Source: an uncultured Eubacteriales bacterium
GTDB taxonomy: Bacteria > Bacillota > Clostridia > Oscillospirales > Acutalibacteraceae
NCBI GenBank assembly: GCA_910580045.1
Contig: CAJTXF010000017.1
Coordinates: 1 to 39,114, forward strand
DNA length: 39,114 bases
Reading direction: 5' to 3'
The notes beneath the pieces were generated by a model that did no database searches, was not told where the DNA came from, and was given only the letters and a program-made list of their open reading frames with translations. Position numbers and translations under genes: made by a program. Within the stretch, counting starts at the first letter, position 1; each line of letters begins with the position of its first letter. Positions 32,512 to 39,114 of the stretch are shown here, piece after piece.

Positions 32512-32860
32512 ACCCCCTAACGGCCCGGGGCAGTGCCCAGCGCAAAGCACCGCGACCGAGCGGCGACCGGGGTCCAGGTGAGCTGCCCCCCTGGCGGGGG
32601 GGGCGGGGGCAGAGCCCCTGCGGCCTTGCCCTTGCCCTTGGGCGGCGCGCAAAAGGAAGGGGCGAGGCAGAGCATAATTCACCCCTGGGCATCCGAACGT
32701 GGCACCAACCCCCGCCGCCCCTCAGTGCCCCAAGCCGCAGCACATAGCAAGATTCCGAAAGTTAGGAAAGCTACGCTTTCCTAACTTTCGGAGAGAGGCG
32801 GACGGCCTGTACCAGCGTTGGGAGGCTATGTGTCCCCTCCGGCTGCCGCTTCCTCAGAGA
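32512..32860. repeat. Intergenic modular repeat element, copy E5 (half element, reversed)
   Basis: The left end CCTAACGGCCCGGGGCAG (32516-32533) follows the topoisomerase B stop by 21 bases. The GC box (32566-32620) is the same as in copy E4. From about 32640 to 32830 the sequence matches, in reverse complement, the right half of copy E2, including hairpin B (32755-32770 with 32776-32791, perfect 16 bp). It stops near the next gene, so only half the core is present. There is no gene between 32495 and 32924. Confidence 0.8.
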
Positions 32861-32924
32861 ACGGGCCTATGGCGCTTGGATGGACGGGGCCCGGCAGCCC
32901 GGCTCCCCAAAAAAGGAGGACAGG

Positions 32925-33209
32925 ATGGCAAAGCGGTTTGAATATGACGAAATCCTGCATGAGATACCGGAAAAGGGCGGGGCCTATGTGGTTTTCCCCT
33001 GGAATATCCGGGAGGAGTTCGGCAAAGGCCGGGTGAAGGTCCGCGCCGCCTTTGACGGGGAGCCCTATGAGGGCAGCATTGTTAACATGGGCCTGCGGGG
33101 CCCGGACGGGGAAATCTGCTATATTATCGGGGTGCGCAGGGACATCCGGCAGAAGCTGGGCAAGAAGGACGGGGATTTGCTCCATGTGGTGATTGAGGAG
33201 CGGCAGTGA
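32925..33209 (+). CDS. DUF1905-domain protein
   Basis: The 94-residue protein consists of one DUF1905-like beta-barrel domain, recognised from GGAYVVFPWNIREEFG, GRVKVRAAFDGEPYEGSIVNMG, and YIIGVRRDIRQKLGKKDGDLLHVVIEE. The domain's function is unknown. AAGGAGGA (32913-32920) fixes the start. It begins just past repeat E5 and is the first of four small genes lying between the two topoisomerase subunits. It is followed by a DUF2200 gene 27 bases later. Confidence 0.85.
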   Translation: MAKRFEYDEILHEIPEKGGAYVVFPWNIREEFGKGRVKVRAAFDGEPYEGSIVNMGLRGPDGEICYIIGVRRDIRQKLGKKDGDLLHVVIEERQ

Positions 33210-33236
33210 AGCCCTGATTTTGAGAGGAGGCGCCAT

Positions 33237-33602
33237 ATGGACAGCGCAAAGGTGTTTGCCATGAAGTTTTCAAAGGTCTACCCCCTGCTGGTGCAGAAGG
33301 CCCAGCGGAAGGGCCGCGGCCAGGCAGAGGTGGATGAAATCATCCGCTGGCTGACCGGCTATCGCCAGGAGGAGCTGGAGGCGTGCCTGGAAAAGGACGT
33401 GGCCTATGGCGCGTTTTTTGAGCAGGCCCCGGCCTGGAATCCCAGCGCCGGGCTTATCAGGGGCGTGGTCTGCGGCGTGCGGGTGGAGAATGTGGAAGAC
33501 CCGCTGATGTGGAAAGTCCGCTGCCTGGACAAGCTGGTTGACGAGCTGGCAAAGGGCAAGGCTATGGAGAAAATTTTGAGGAGAGGGGAGGGAGCACAAT
33601 GA
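33237..33602 (+). CDS. DUF2200-family protein
   Basis: The 121-residue protein matches the DUF2200 pattern: VFAMKFSKVYPLLVQKAQRKGR, VDEIIRWLTGY, FFEQAPAWNPSAGLIRGVVCGVRVE, EDPLMWKVRCLDKLVDELAKGKAMEKILR. The family is widespread and uncharacterised, often encoded beside acetyltransferases or DUF1905-type genes. It is soluble and predicted mostly helical. GAGAGGAGG precedes the ATG, and its stop overlaps the next start (ATGA), implying coupled translation with the GNAT gene. Confidence 0.9.
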   Translation: MDSAKVFAMKFSKVYPLLVQKAQRKGRGQAEVDEIIRWLTGYRQEELEACLEKDVAYGAFFEQAPAWNPSAGLIRGVVCGVRVENVEDPLMWKVRCLDKLVDELAKGKAMEKILRRGEGAQ

Positions 33603-34120
33603 CTGATACTGTGGTGCGGCCTATGGAATATCTTGACACAGAGGCCTTGGCCCAGGGGGAGAGGGAGCAGGGCTGGTCCGGCTCAGAGGAGAAGCTCCAA
33701 AGCCGGTGGGCGGATTTGCAGGCCGGGAAGGCTGTGGGCCTTGTGGTTGAGTATGAGGGCGTTCCGGCAGGATATATTTTCGTGTATCCAGAGGGGCTGG
33801 GCGGGCCTTTCGGCGGCAGGGGAATCCCGGAAATCGTGGATTTCAATGTGTTGGAGAGATACCGCCGCAGGGGCATTGGCACGGCCCTGATGGACGCGGC
33901 GGAGAGGACTGCCGCTGGCTATGGGGACAGGGTGTATCTGGCTGTGGGCCTGCACAGCGGCTATGGCAGCGCCCAGAGAATGTACGTCAGCCGGGGCTAT
34001 GTGCCTGACGGCTCCGGGGTGTGGTATGGGGAGGCTGTCTGCCCGGCCTATGGGGCGTGCCGGAATGATGACGATTTGGTGCTGTATTTTTCCAAGCCGC
34101 TGCCCAGCGCGGGGCCCTGA
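33599..34120 (+). CDS. GNAT-family N-acetyltransferase
   Basis: The 173-residue protein shows the GNAT fold: an N-terminal substrate region, strand AGYIFVYPEG, EIVDFNVLERYRRRGIGTALMDAAE with the acetyl-CoA loop RRRGIGTAL (about 88-96), and GYGSAQRMYVSRGYVPDGSGVWY (motif B). The acceptor is unknown. It overlaps the DUF2200 stop by 4 bases. A second GNAT-like piece follows in the same frame immediately after its stop. Confidence 0.92.
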   Translation: MTDTVVRPMEYLDTEALAQGEREQGWSGSEEKLQSRWADLQAGKAVGLVVEYEGVPAGYIFVYPEGLGGPFGGRGIPEIVDFNVLERYRRRGIGTALMDAAERTAAGYGDRVYLAVGLHSGYGSAQRMYVSRGYVPDGSGVWYGEAVCPAYGACRNDDDLVLYFSKPLPSAGP

Positions 34121-34411
34121 GGAAGGGAGGCGCTGTTTGACTACCCCGGGCTGTTCGTGGCGGAAAGGGACGGACAGGTGCTGGGCTTTGCCGCCTGTGA
34201 TAAGGAGGAGCTGGCCTGGCTGTATGTGGAGCCCAGAGCCAATGCCCTGGAGCAGTTCCCGGATATTGGGGAGATAGAAGCCCTGAAGGGGAACGAGCCC
34301 GCCCGGGCCCTGTATGAGAGCCTGGGCTTCCAGGTGGCGGAGATACAGAAGGGCCGTATGCCCGGGAATGAGGATTTCCCGGTGGAGGTGTATGTTTTAC
34401 GGCGGAAGTGA
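34121..34411 (+). pseudogene. Remnant of a second GNAT acetyltransferase
   Basis: In the same frame as the upstream GNAT gene and right after its TGA, the sequence reads FDYPGLFVAERDGQVLGFAA, LAWLYVEP, then ALEQF, and EALKGNEPARALYESLGFQV. These are normal GNAT strands, but the N-terminal part is missing and about ten residues of the acetyl-CoA loop (RxxGxG) between LYVEP and ALEQF are deleted. GGAAGGGAGG lies right at the 5' end but no start codon is well spaced; GTG 34157 is possible and would give 84 residues. A non-functional remnant is the likeliest reading. Confidence 0.75.
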
Positions 34412-34440
34412 GCGAACATCAAGTGAAATAGGTGAGGAAT

Positions 34441-36678
34441 ATGCCAAGAAAAGAGAAGAAAACCCCCAAGTCCACAGGCAAGGCCAAGGGCTATATTGCC
34501 GGGGCGGGGGAAATCGTGGAGCAGGACGTGGGGGATACCCTGCGCAAAAACTATATGCCCTATGCCATGAGCGTGATTTTGAGCCGGGCCCTGCCGGAAA
34601 TCGATGGGCTCAAGCCCTCCCAGCGCAAGCTGCTGTTTACCATGTACAAAATGGGCCTGCTGGGAGAGGGGCGCAAAAAGTCCGCTACCATTGTGGGCGA
34701 GGTGATGAAGCTGAACCCCCATGGGGATTCAGCCATCTATGACACTATGGTCCGCCTCTCCCGGGGGTATGAGGCCCTTCTGCACCCCTATGTGGACAGC
34801 AAGGGCAACTTCGGCAAGGCCTATTCCCGGGACATGGCCTGGGCTGCCCCCAGGTACACGGAGGCCAAGCTGGACAGCCTGTGCAAAGAGTTCTTCCGGG
34901 ACATTGACAGGGACACAGTGGACTTTGTGGACAACTATGACAGCACCATGAAGGAGCCAAGCCTGCTGCCCTGCAGCTTCCCGGCCATTTTGAGCAACCC
35001 CAGCACAGGCATCGCGGTGGGCATGGCCTGCAATATCTGCTCCTTCAACCTGGCGGAGCTGTGCCGCACCACCATTGCCCTGATGCGGGACCCAGAAGCG
35101 GATTTGTTCGAGACCCTCCAGGCCCCGGACTTTCCGGGCGGGGGGCAGATTATCTTTGACCGGGCCCAGATGGAGAAAATCTACCAGACCGGCCGGGGCA
35201 GCTTCCGGGTGCGCAGCAAGTGGAGCTTTGACAAGGCCGCCAACTGTATTGACGTGACCCAGATTCCCCCCTCCACCAATGTGGAGGTGATTGTGGAAAA
35301 AATCATCGAGCTGGCCAAGACCAATAAGCTGCGGGAAGTGGCGGATGTCCGGGACGAGACGGACCTGGACGGCCTGAAAATCACCATTGATTTGAAACGG
35401 GGGGTGGAGCCGGACAAGCTGATGGCAAAGCTCTTCAAGATGACCACCTTAGAGGACAGCTTTGCCTGCAACTTCAACGTGCTGGTGGCCGGGGCGCCCC
35501 GGGTGCTGGGGGTCCGGGCCCTGCTGGAGGAGTGGACAGCCTTCCGCGTAGAGTGTGTGCGCAGGCGCACCTATTTTGATTTGAACAAGCGCAGAGAGAA
35601 GCTCCACCTGCTGCAGGGCCTTGCGGCCATTCTGCTGGACATTGACAAGGCTGTGCGCATTGTGCGGGAGACCGAAGAGGAGGCCGAGGTGGTTCCCAAC
35701 CTGATGATTGGGTTCGGCATTGACGAAATCCAGGCTGAGTATGTGGCGGAAATCCGCCTGCGGCACCTGAACCGGGAGTACATCCTCAAGCGCACACAGG
35801 AGACCAGCCAGCTGGAGCAGGAGATTGCCGGGCTGGAATCCATTCTCAGCAGCAAGGCGAAAATCCAGGGCCTGATTATCAAAGAGCTGGAGGCTGTGGC
35901 CAAGACCTACGGCAGGCCCCGGCGGAGTATGCTGCTGTATGCCAATGAGATAGAGGAGGCTGTTATCACAGAGGAGGTGCCGGATTACCCGGTGCACCTG
36001 TTCTTCACCCGGGAGGGGTATTTCAAGAAGATTACCCCCCAGTCCCTGCGCATGAGCGGGGAGCACAAGCTGAAAGAGGGGGATGAACTGGCCCAGATTG
36101 GGGAGGCCAAGAACAACACGGATTTGCTGTTCTTCTCTGACAAGTGCCAGGTCTACAAGGCCAAGGCCGCGGATTTTGAGGACAGCAAGACCAGCCTTTT
36201 GGGGGACTATATCCCAGCCAAAATGCAGATGGACGAGGGGGAGAGGGCCCTCTATATGGCGGAGACCGGGGACTACAGCGGGTATATGCTGTTCGTGTTC
36301 GAGAACGGCAAGGCCGCCAAAGTGGAGATGAGCGCCTATCAGACCAAGACCAACCGGAAAAAGCTCATCAGCGCCTACAGCGACAAGGCCCCCCTGGCCG
36401 CAGTACTGCAATTGCGGGAGGACGGGGAAGTGCTCCTCACTGCCAGCTCAGGCCGGATGCTGCTGTTCCACACTGGGCTGGTGGCTGCCAAGTCCACCAA
36501 GAACACCCAGGGCGTCCAGGCCATGAACCTGAAACGGGGCCAGCGGGTGATGAGCGCGGCTCTCTATCAGGAGGATATGCTGAAAAACCCCGCCCGGTAC
36601 AGAAAAAAGCTGCCCGCCCTGGGGGCCCTGCCCGATGGGGAGGGAGAAGGGGAGCAGCTTGAATTAGGGAACCACTGA
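34441..36678 (+). CDS. Type II DNA topoisomerase, cleavage (A/ParC-like) subunit, divergent
   Basis: The A subunit cuts and religates DNA through a tyrosine. The 745-residue protein has the winged-helix region (LPEIDGLKPSQRKLLFTMYKM), VGEVMKLNPHGDSAIYD, the active-site Tyr Y139 in AAPRYTEAKL, and GIAVGMACNICSFN. A coiled-coil tower follows (about 380-480), then a C-terminal wrapping domain. No GyrA box (QRRGGKG) is visible, which favours a ParC-like role with the B subunit upstream. TAGGTGAGG precedes the ATG at 34441; the frame is also open from a GTG at 34432. It is followed by a terminator. Confidence 0.92.
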   Translation: MPRKEKKTPKSTGKAKGYIAGAGEIVEQDVGDTLRKNYMPYAMSVILSRALPEIDGLKPSQRKLLFTMYKMGLLGEGRKKSATIVGEVMKLNPHGDSAIYDTMVRLSRGYEALLHPYVDSKGNFGKAYSRDMAWAAPRYTEAKLDSLCKEFFRDIDRDTVDFVDNYDSTMKEPSLLPCSFPAILSNPSTGIAVGMACNICSFNLAELCRTTIALMRDPEADLFETLQAPDFPGGGQIIFDRAQMEKIYQTGRGSFRVRSKWSFDKAANCIDVTQIPPSTNVEVIVEKIIELAKTNKLREVADVRDETDLDGLKITIDLKRGVEPDKLMAKLFKMTTLEDSFACNFNVLVAGAPRVLGVRALLEEWTAFRVECVRRRTYFDLNKRREKLHLLQGLAAILLDIDKAVRIVRETEEEAEVVPNLMIGFGIDEIQAEYVAEIRLRHLNREYILKRTQETSQLEQEIAGLESILSSKAKIQGLIIKELEAVAKTYGRPRRSMLLYANEIEEAVITEEVPDYPVHLFFTREGYFKKITPQSLRMSGEHKLKEGDELAQIGEAKNNTDLLFFSDKCQVYKAKAADFEDSKTSLLGDYIPAKMQMDEGERALYMAETGDYSGYMLFVFENGKAAKVEMSAYQTKTNRKKLISAYSDKAPLAAVLQLREDGEVLLTASSGRMLLFHTGLVAAKSTKNTQGVQAMNLKRGQRVMSAALYQEDMLKNPARYRKKLPALGALPDGEGEGEQLELGNH

Positions 36679-36683
36679 TTTAT

Positions 36684-36712
36684 GTTTTCCCCCCGCCAAC
36701 GGCGGGGGAAAC
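36684..36712. terminator. Bidirectional terminator between the topoisomerase A gene and the ypeB-like gene
   Basis: A 13 bp stem with arms GTTTTCCCCCCGCC / GGCGGGGGAAAC lies between two convergent genes, A-rich on the outside in both directions. Confidence 0.75.
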
Positions 36713-36732
36713 ACAAATAGAGCCGTACTGCC

Positions 36733-38082
36733 TCAGTGGGCAAGAATGCCGTGCTCGTCCCGCTGGAGCAGGTACAGCTGCTCCTCCTGGCCGGTGGCGG
36801 CGTTCACATAGCTTAACACCTCTGTGCCGTCTGCAGCGGTGCAGTGGAACTCCCAGCAGAGCACCTCGTCCAGGCCCGGGGTGGGGATAAGGGCCAGGCC
36901 CGCGTCCTCTGGCCGCAGGGCCGGGCTGAGGGCCTGCTCTGCCTCCTCCTGGGAGACAGCGGGCACAGCCAGGCTCCGCTGCTGGTGGTTCATAATCAGG
37001 CCCGTGCAGTCCAGCTCCACGGCCCCGCCCTCCCCCAGCTCCACCACCACCTTCACCAAATCCGGATAGCAGAGCACCTGCTCTGTGTCCAGGGCTTGGG
37101 TGGTGTGGAAGTTGATGGCGCACAGGCCGTCATTCTGCACATAATAGCTCTCCTCCAAAGGCGGCAAATCCAGGGTGGAGAGATAGTCCTTAGCTGCCCG
37201 GAGGGCGTCCCGGCTGCTCATGCGGGGGCTTTTCACCGCGCCGGATTTGCGGAAGTAGGAGACCCGGCCCCCCTGGCGGGTGATGTTCACCATAGAGTCC
37301 TCCCAGGTAAAGGCGTATATGGGCAGGCTGCTGCCCCCCTCCCCGGAGAAGCGGAGCTCCTCTGCCGGGCAGCCTAAAAATTCCGCTGCCAGCGCCGCGG
37401 CCTGGGCCTGGGTGACAGGCTCCTGGTTTTTCAGCAGAAGGGGCTCCCGCCGGGTGATGTGGTCAGAGAAGGGTCCGTCATAGAGCAGGGCCGGGAACTG
37501 GGCGAACTCCTCTGCCAGCTGCTCAAAGTCATCGTCCAGCAAGGCCAGCTCCTCCAGCTCCCCCACATTGTTCAGCAGGCTGACTGTGCGGACAATGCCG
37601 GACTGCTCAGCAGAAAGCCGGGCCTGGAGCTGGCCCAGGGCGTTGGAGAGCCTGCCCGCGTACTCCCCCAGGGTGGAGAGGTTTTTTATGTCCCGCTCCT
37701 CCATAGGCCGGCCTGCCGCGGAGCTTCTGGAAAGGCTCAGGGCATAGTCCCCCACCTGGGAGAGAAAGCGGCTGACCCGCTCAGAGCGCTCCTGGGAAAA
37801 GGGCAGGGCAGCCAGGGCTGCTTTGGCCCCGCCGCTCTGCTGAATCAGCTCAGCGGACACAGCGGTCTGGGTGGAGGCGGTGCCAGTGTACATGGCCTTG
37901 TGCAGGGTGCTCTCCATGGCGGAGACCGAGTCCGCCAAGTCTCCCAGGGCCCGCAGGTACACAGCCTCCAGATGGTCCTGGGTGTTCTGTAAGGAGAGGG
38001 AGGCGTCCAGCCAGAACCCGCAGAGAAGCACCAGGGCGGCCAGGGAAAAGGTGACAGCCCGGATAAGGGCGGTTTTTTTCAT
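36733..38082 (-). CDS. YpeB-like germination protein
   Basis: YpeB is a spore membrane protein needed to stabilise the cortex-lytic enzyme SleB. This 449-residue protein has an N-terminal membrane anchor (TFSLAALVLLCGFWLDASL, about 11-29), a helical region (about 30-210) and C-terminal PepSY-like repeats (AAALAAEFLGCPAEELRF; YSYV-type ends such as VLSYVNAATGQEEQLYLL), matching the family layout. Bacillus YpeB is 450 residues. The start at 38082 follows a GGAAGTGG site. In Bacillus it is encoded with sleB; no sleB is next to it here. It is divergent from ruvC. Confidence 0.85.
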   Translation of the reverse strand: MKKTALIRAVTFSLAALVLLCGFWLDASLSLQNTQDHLEAVYLRALGDLADSVSAMESTLHKAMYTGTASTQTAVSAELIQQSGGAKAALAALPFSQERSERVSRFLSQVGDYALSLSRSSAAGRPMEERDIKNLSTLGEYAGRLSNALGQLQARLSAEQSGIVRTVSLLNNVGELEELALLDDDFEQLAEEFAQFPALLYDGPFSDHITRREPLLLKNQEPVTQAQAAALAAEFLGCPAEELRFSGEGGSSLPIYAFTWEDSMVNITRQGGRVSYFRKSGAVKSPRMSSRDALRAAKDYLSTLDLPPLEESYYVQNDGLCAINFHTTQALDTEQVLCYPDLVKVVVELGEGGAVELDCTGLIMNHQQRSLAVPAVSQEEAEQALSPALRPEDAGLALIPTPGLDEVLCWEFHCTAADGTEVLSYVNAATGQEEQLYLLQRDEHGILAH

Positions 38083-38162
38083 AGAGAACCACTTCCATTC
38101 TTTGCGTATGGGGATATGGTGGCATGGGGAGACAGGAAAAATGCGCCCTGTCAAAGATTTTT

Positions 38163-38192
38163 TTGACGGTTCCCGGCATCTTATGCTATAAT
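38163..38192 (+). promoter_or_regulatory. Promoter upstream of the tandem repeat and ruvC
   Basis: TTGACG (38163-38168) and TATAAT (38187-38192) with an 18-base spacer, and an extended -10 TATGCTATAAT. Two more copies of the -10 with its ATGC lead (38305-38310 and 38405-38410) follow in the repeats, but lack an equivalent -35. Confidence 0.65.
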
Positions 38193-38410
38193 GTCCGCAG
38201 GCGGACATCCGGAGAAGCCCTGAAGCGCGAAGCGCTTCTCTTTTGCGAAGCATGACTTGGCGATGCCAAGTCACAGCACCGGTCTTCTCCAAGCGGATAT
38301 ATGCTATAATGTCCGCAGGCGGACATCCGGAGAAGCCCTGAAGCGCGAAGCATGACTTGGCGATGCCAAGTCACAGCACCGGTCTTCTCCAAATGGATTT
38401 ATGCTATAAT
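38183..38410 (+). repeat. Tandem repeat with a -10-like box in each unit, upstream of ruvC
   Basis: Two units (38183-38300, 118 bp; 38301-38400, 100 bp) begin ATGCTATAATGTCCGCAGG, and a third start (38401-38410) follows. The units are almost identical except for an 18 bp insertion in the first (GCTTCTCTTTTGCG region). Each unit contains palindromes GTCCGCAGGCGGAC and ACTTGGCGATGCCAAGT and a closing pair GGAGAAG / CTTCTCC. The remaining 38411-38496 is the ruvC leader. No spacers or CRISPR-like layout are seen. Confidence 0.85.
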
Positions 38411-38496
38411 ATCCCCAAGATATTTCAGCGCCGGGAAGGGCAGCTGCCTTTTGCCCTGGGCGCGGGGAATACGGGTGAGAAAGAGGTGAGGGCAGG

Positions 38497-39012
38497 ATGC
38501 GGATTTTGGGCATTGATCCTGGCTATGCCATTGTAGGCTATGGGGTGGTTGAGGCGGCTGGCGCCAAGTACCATCCCCTGGAATACGGGGCTGTCACCAC
38601 CCAGCCCCAGGAGGACTTCGGCCTGCGGCTGAAAGAGATATATGAGGGCATGACAGAGCTGCTGGCCCTGTTCCGGCCCCAGGCAGCCTCTGTGGAGAAG
38701 CTCTTTTTCTTGAGCAACAAGACCACTGGCATTGGCGTGGCAGAGGCCAGGGGGGTCATCCTGCTGGCCCTGAGCCAGGCTGGGGTGCCCCTGTTTGAGT
38801 ACAATCCCATGCAGGTCAAGCAGGCGGTGACAGGCTATGGCAAGGCCCAGAAGCACCAGGTCCAGGAGATGACCAGGCGGCTGCTGGGTCTGCCGGGCAT
38901 TCCCAGGCCGGACGACGCGGCGGACGCCCTGGCTTTGGCCATCTGCCACGGCCAGGCGGCGGGGTCGCCTCTGCGGCGGGGGCTGATGGGGATTCCCCGG
39001 CAAAAAGGATAA
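38497..39012 (+). CDS. ruvC: Holliday junction resolvase RuvC
   Basis: RuvC cuts Holliday junctions symmetrically, working with RuvAB. The 171-residue protein begins MRILGIDPGY (D7) and has the second acidic residue E67 in SVEKLFF and the C-terminal pair in PDDAADALALAICH (about 138-151). GAGGTGAG precedes the ATG. ruvA and ruvB often follow, but the window ends before this can be checked. It is divergent from the ypeB-like gene. Confidence 0.97.
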   Translation: MRILGIDPGYAIVGYGVVEAAGAKYHPLEYGAVTTQPQEDFGLRLKEIYEGMTELLALFRPQAASVEKLFFLSNKTTGIGVAEARGVILLALSQAGVPLFEYNPMQVKQAVTGYGKAQKHQVQEMTRRLLGLPGIPRPDDAADALALAICHGQAAGSPLRRGLMGIPRQKG

Positions 39013-39039
39013 CCTTTTTTCAGGCGCTGGGGCGTGTTC

Positions 39040-39114
39040 ACATAAGTTGAGTATGAAGGTTTTTGAGGGGATTTCTGCCAGATTCAAGGCAAAAATTTGC
39101 AGACGTACTGGCGT
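39040..39114. repeat. Possible left half of a palindromic element cut by the window end
   Basis: The last ~75 bases after ruvC (GATTCAAGGCAAAAATTTGC then GTACTGGCGT) resemble the middle of the MITE-like insert at 218-378 (GATTTCAAGGAGAAAACCGC then TACTTGCGT), with a few changes and gaps. The window ends at the likely centre of symmetry, so this cannot be settled. Confidence 0.35.

Noticed and set aside
30602..32743. 713-codon antisense ORF opposite the topoisomerase B gene, and similar long antisense frames opposite rnr (5749-7137) and murD (2788-4548)
   Set aside because: They mirror real genes on the other strand. Their products are rich in His, Gln, Gly and Leu from reverse-read GC-rich codons and show no family motif.
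38183..38410. CRISPR-like array upstream of ruvC
   Set aside because: The units are 100-118 bp and directly adjacent, with no unique spacers, and there are only two full copies. It is a tandem duplication.

Overview
The window is a 39 kb chromosomal stretch from a GC-rich, endospore-forming Firmicute, most likely a Clostridia member of the Ruminococcaceae/Oscillospiraceae type. This rests on spore genes (spoVAD, a BofA-family protein, a YpeB-like protein, a DacF-type carboxypeptidase), Gram-positive housekeeping genes (RNase J, GdpP, RNase R) and the order gdpP...rplI-dnaB-tilS-hpt-ftsH. Placement below class level is inference. No rRNA, tRNA, CRISPR array, transposase or phage gene was seen.

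Layout. 1-5.1 kb: a truncated intergenic repeat, a sirtuin, a half-size ABC exporter, murD and a small unknown gene coupled to it. 5.2-10.2 kb: rnr (RNase R), a long repeat element, a bofA-like gene, nagA and another repeat element. 10.3-13.2 kb: a tandem-domain PPK2 (polyphosphate:AMP phosphotransferase type) and a membrane GT2 glycosyltransferase. 13.3-16.2 kb: spoVAD (-) divergent from a D,D-carboxypeptidase gene (+). 16.4-18.4 kb (-): iscS, a small ORF and iscU behind a promoter with a candidate operator and a GC-rich leader. 18.5-23.7 kb: RNase J behind a structured leader, gdpP and a nucleoside phosphorylase-family gene. 23.7-24.4 kb: a repeat element. 24.5-30.4 kb: rplI, dnaB, tilS, hpt, ftsH. 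30.5-36.7 kb: a divergent type II topoisomerase pair (B then A subunit) separated by a repeat element and a small accessory cluster (DUF1905, DUF2200, GNAT, GNAT remnant). 36.7-39.1 kb: a ypeB-like gene (-) and ruvC (+), divergent across a tandem repeat that carries three near-perfect -10 boxes.

The most unusual feature is a family of modular, GC-rich, hairpin-rich intergenic elements, with at least eight full, partial or solo-end copies in 39 kb. Several share an end motif close to CCTGACGGCTCGGGGCAG, in opposite orientations at the two ends. The ends carry two interchangeable GC-rich boxes, and the cores carry long stem-loops. One stem (16 bp) occurs in three copies with paired substitutions that preserve complementarity. 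In the first copy this stem is split by a 161 bp MITE-like insert with 15 bp inverted ends and a TA duplication; removing the insert restores a perfect stem. The elements lie exactly between genes, and one supplies the stop codon of the gene before it. I see no protein in them. They may be non-autonomous mobile DNA, structured RNA, or both.

Most genes are ordinary housekeeping genes: wall synthesis (murD, the carboxypeptidase, nagA), RNA decay (rnr, RNase J), c-di-AMP turnover (gdpP), replication and repair (dnaB, ruvC, topoisomerase pair), translation (rplI, tilS), Fe-S assembly (iscS-iscU), proteolysis (ftsH) and sporulation/germination. Function names come from motif recognition by eye. 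No database search was run.
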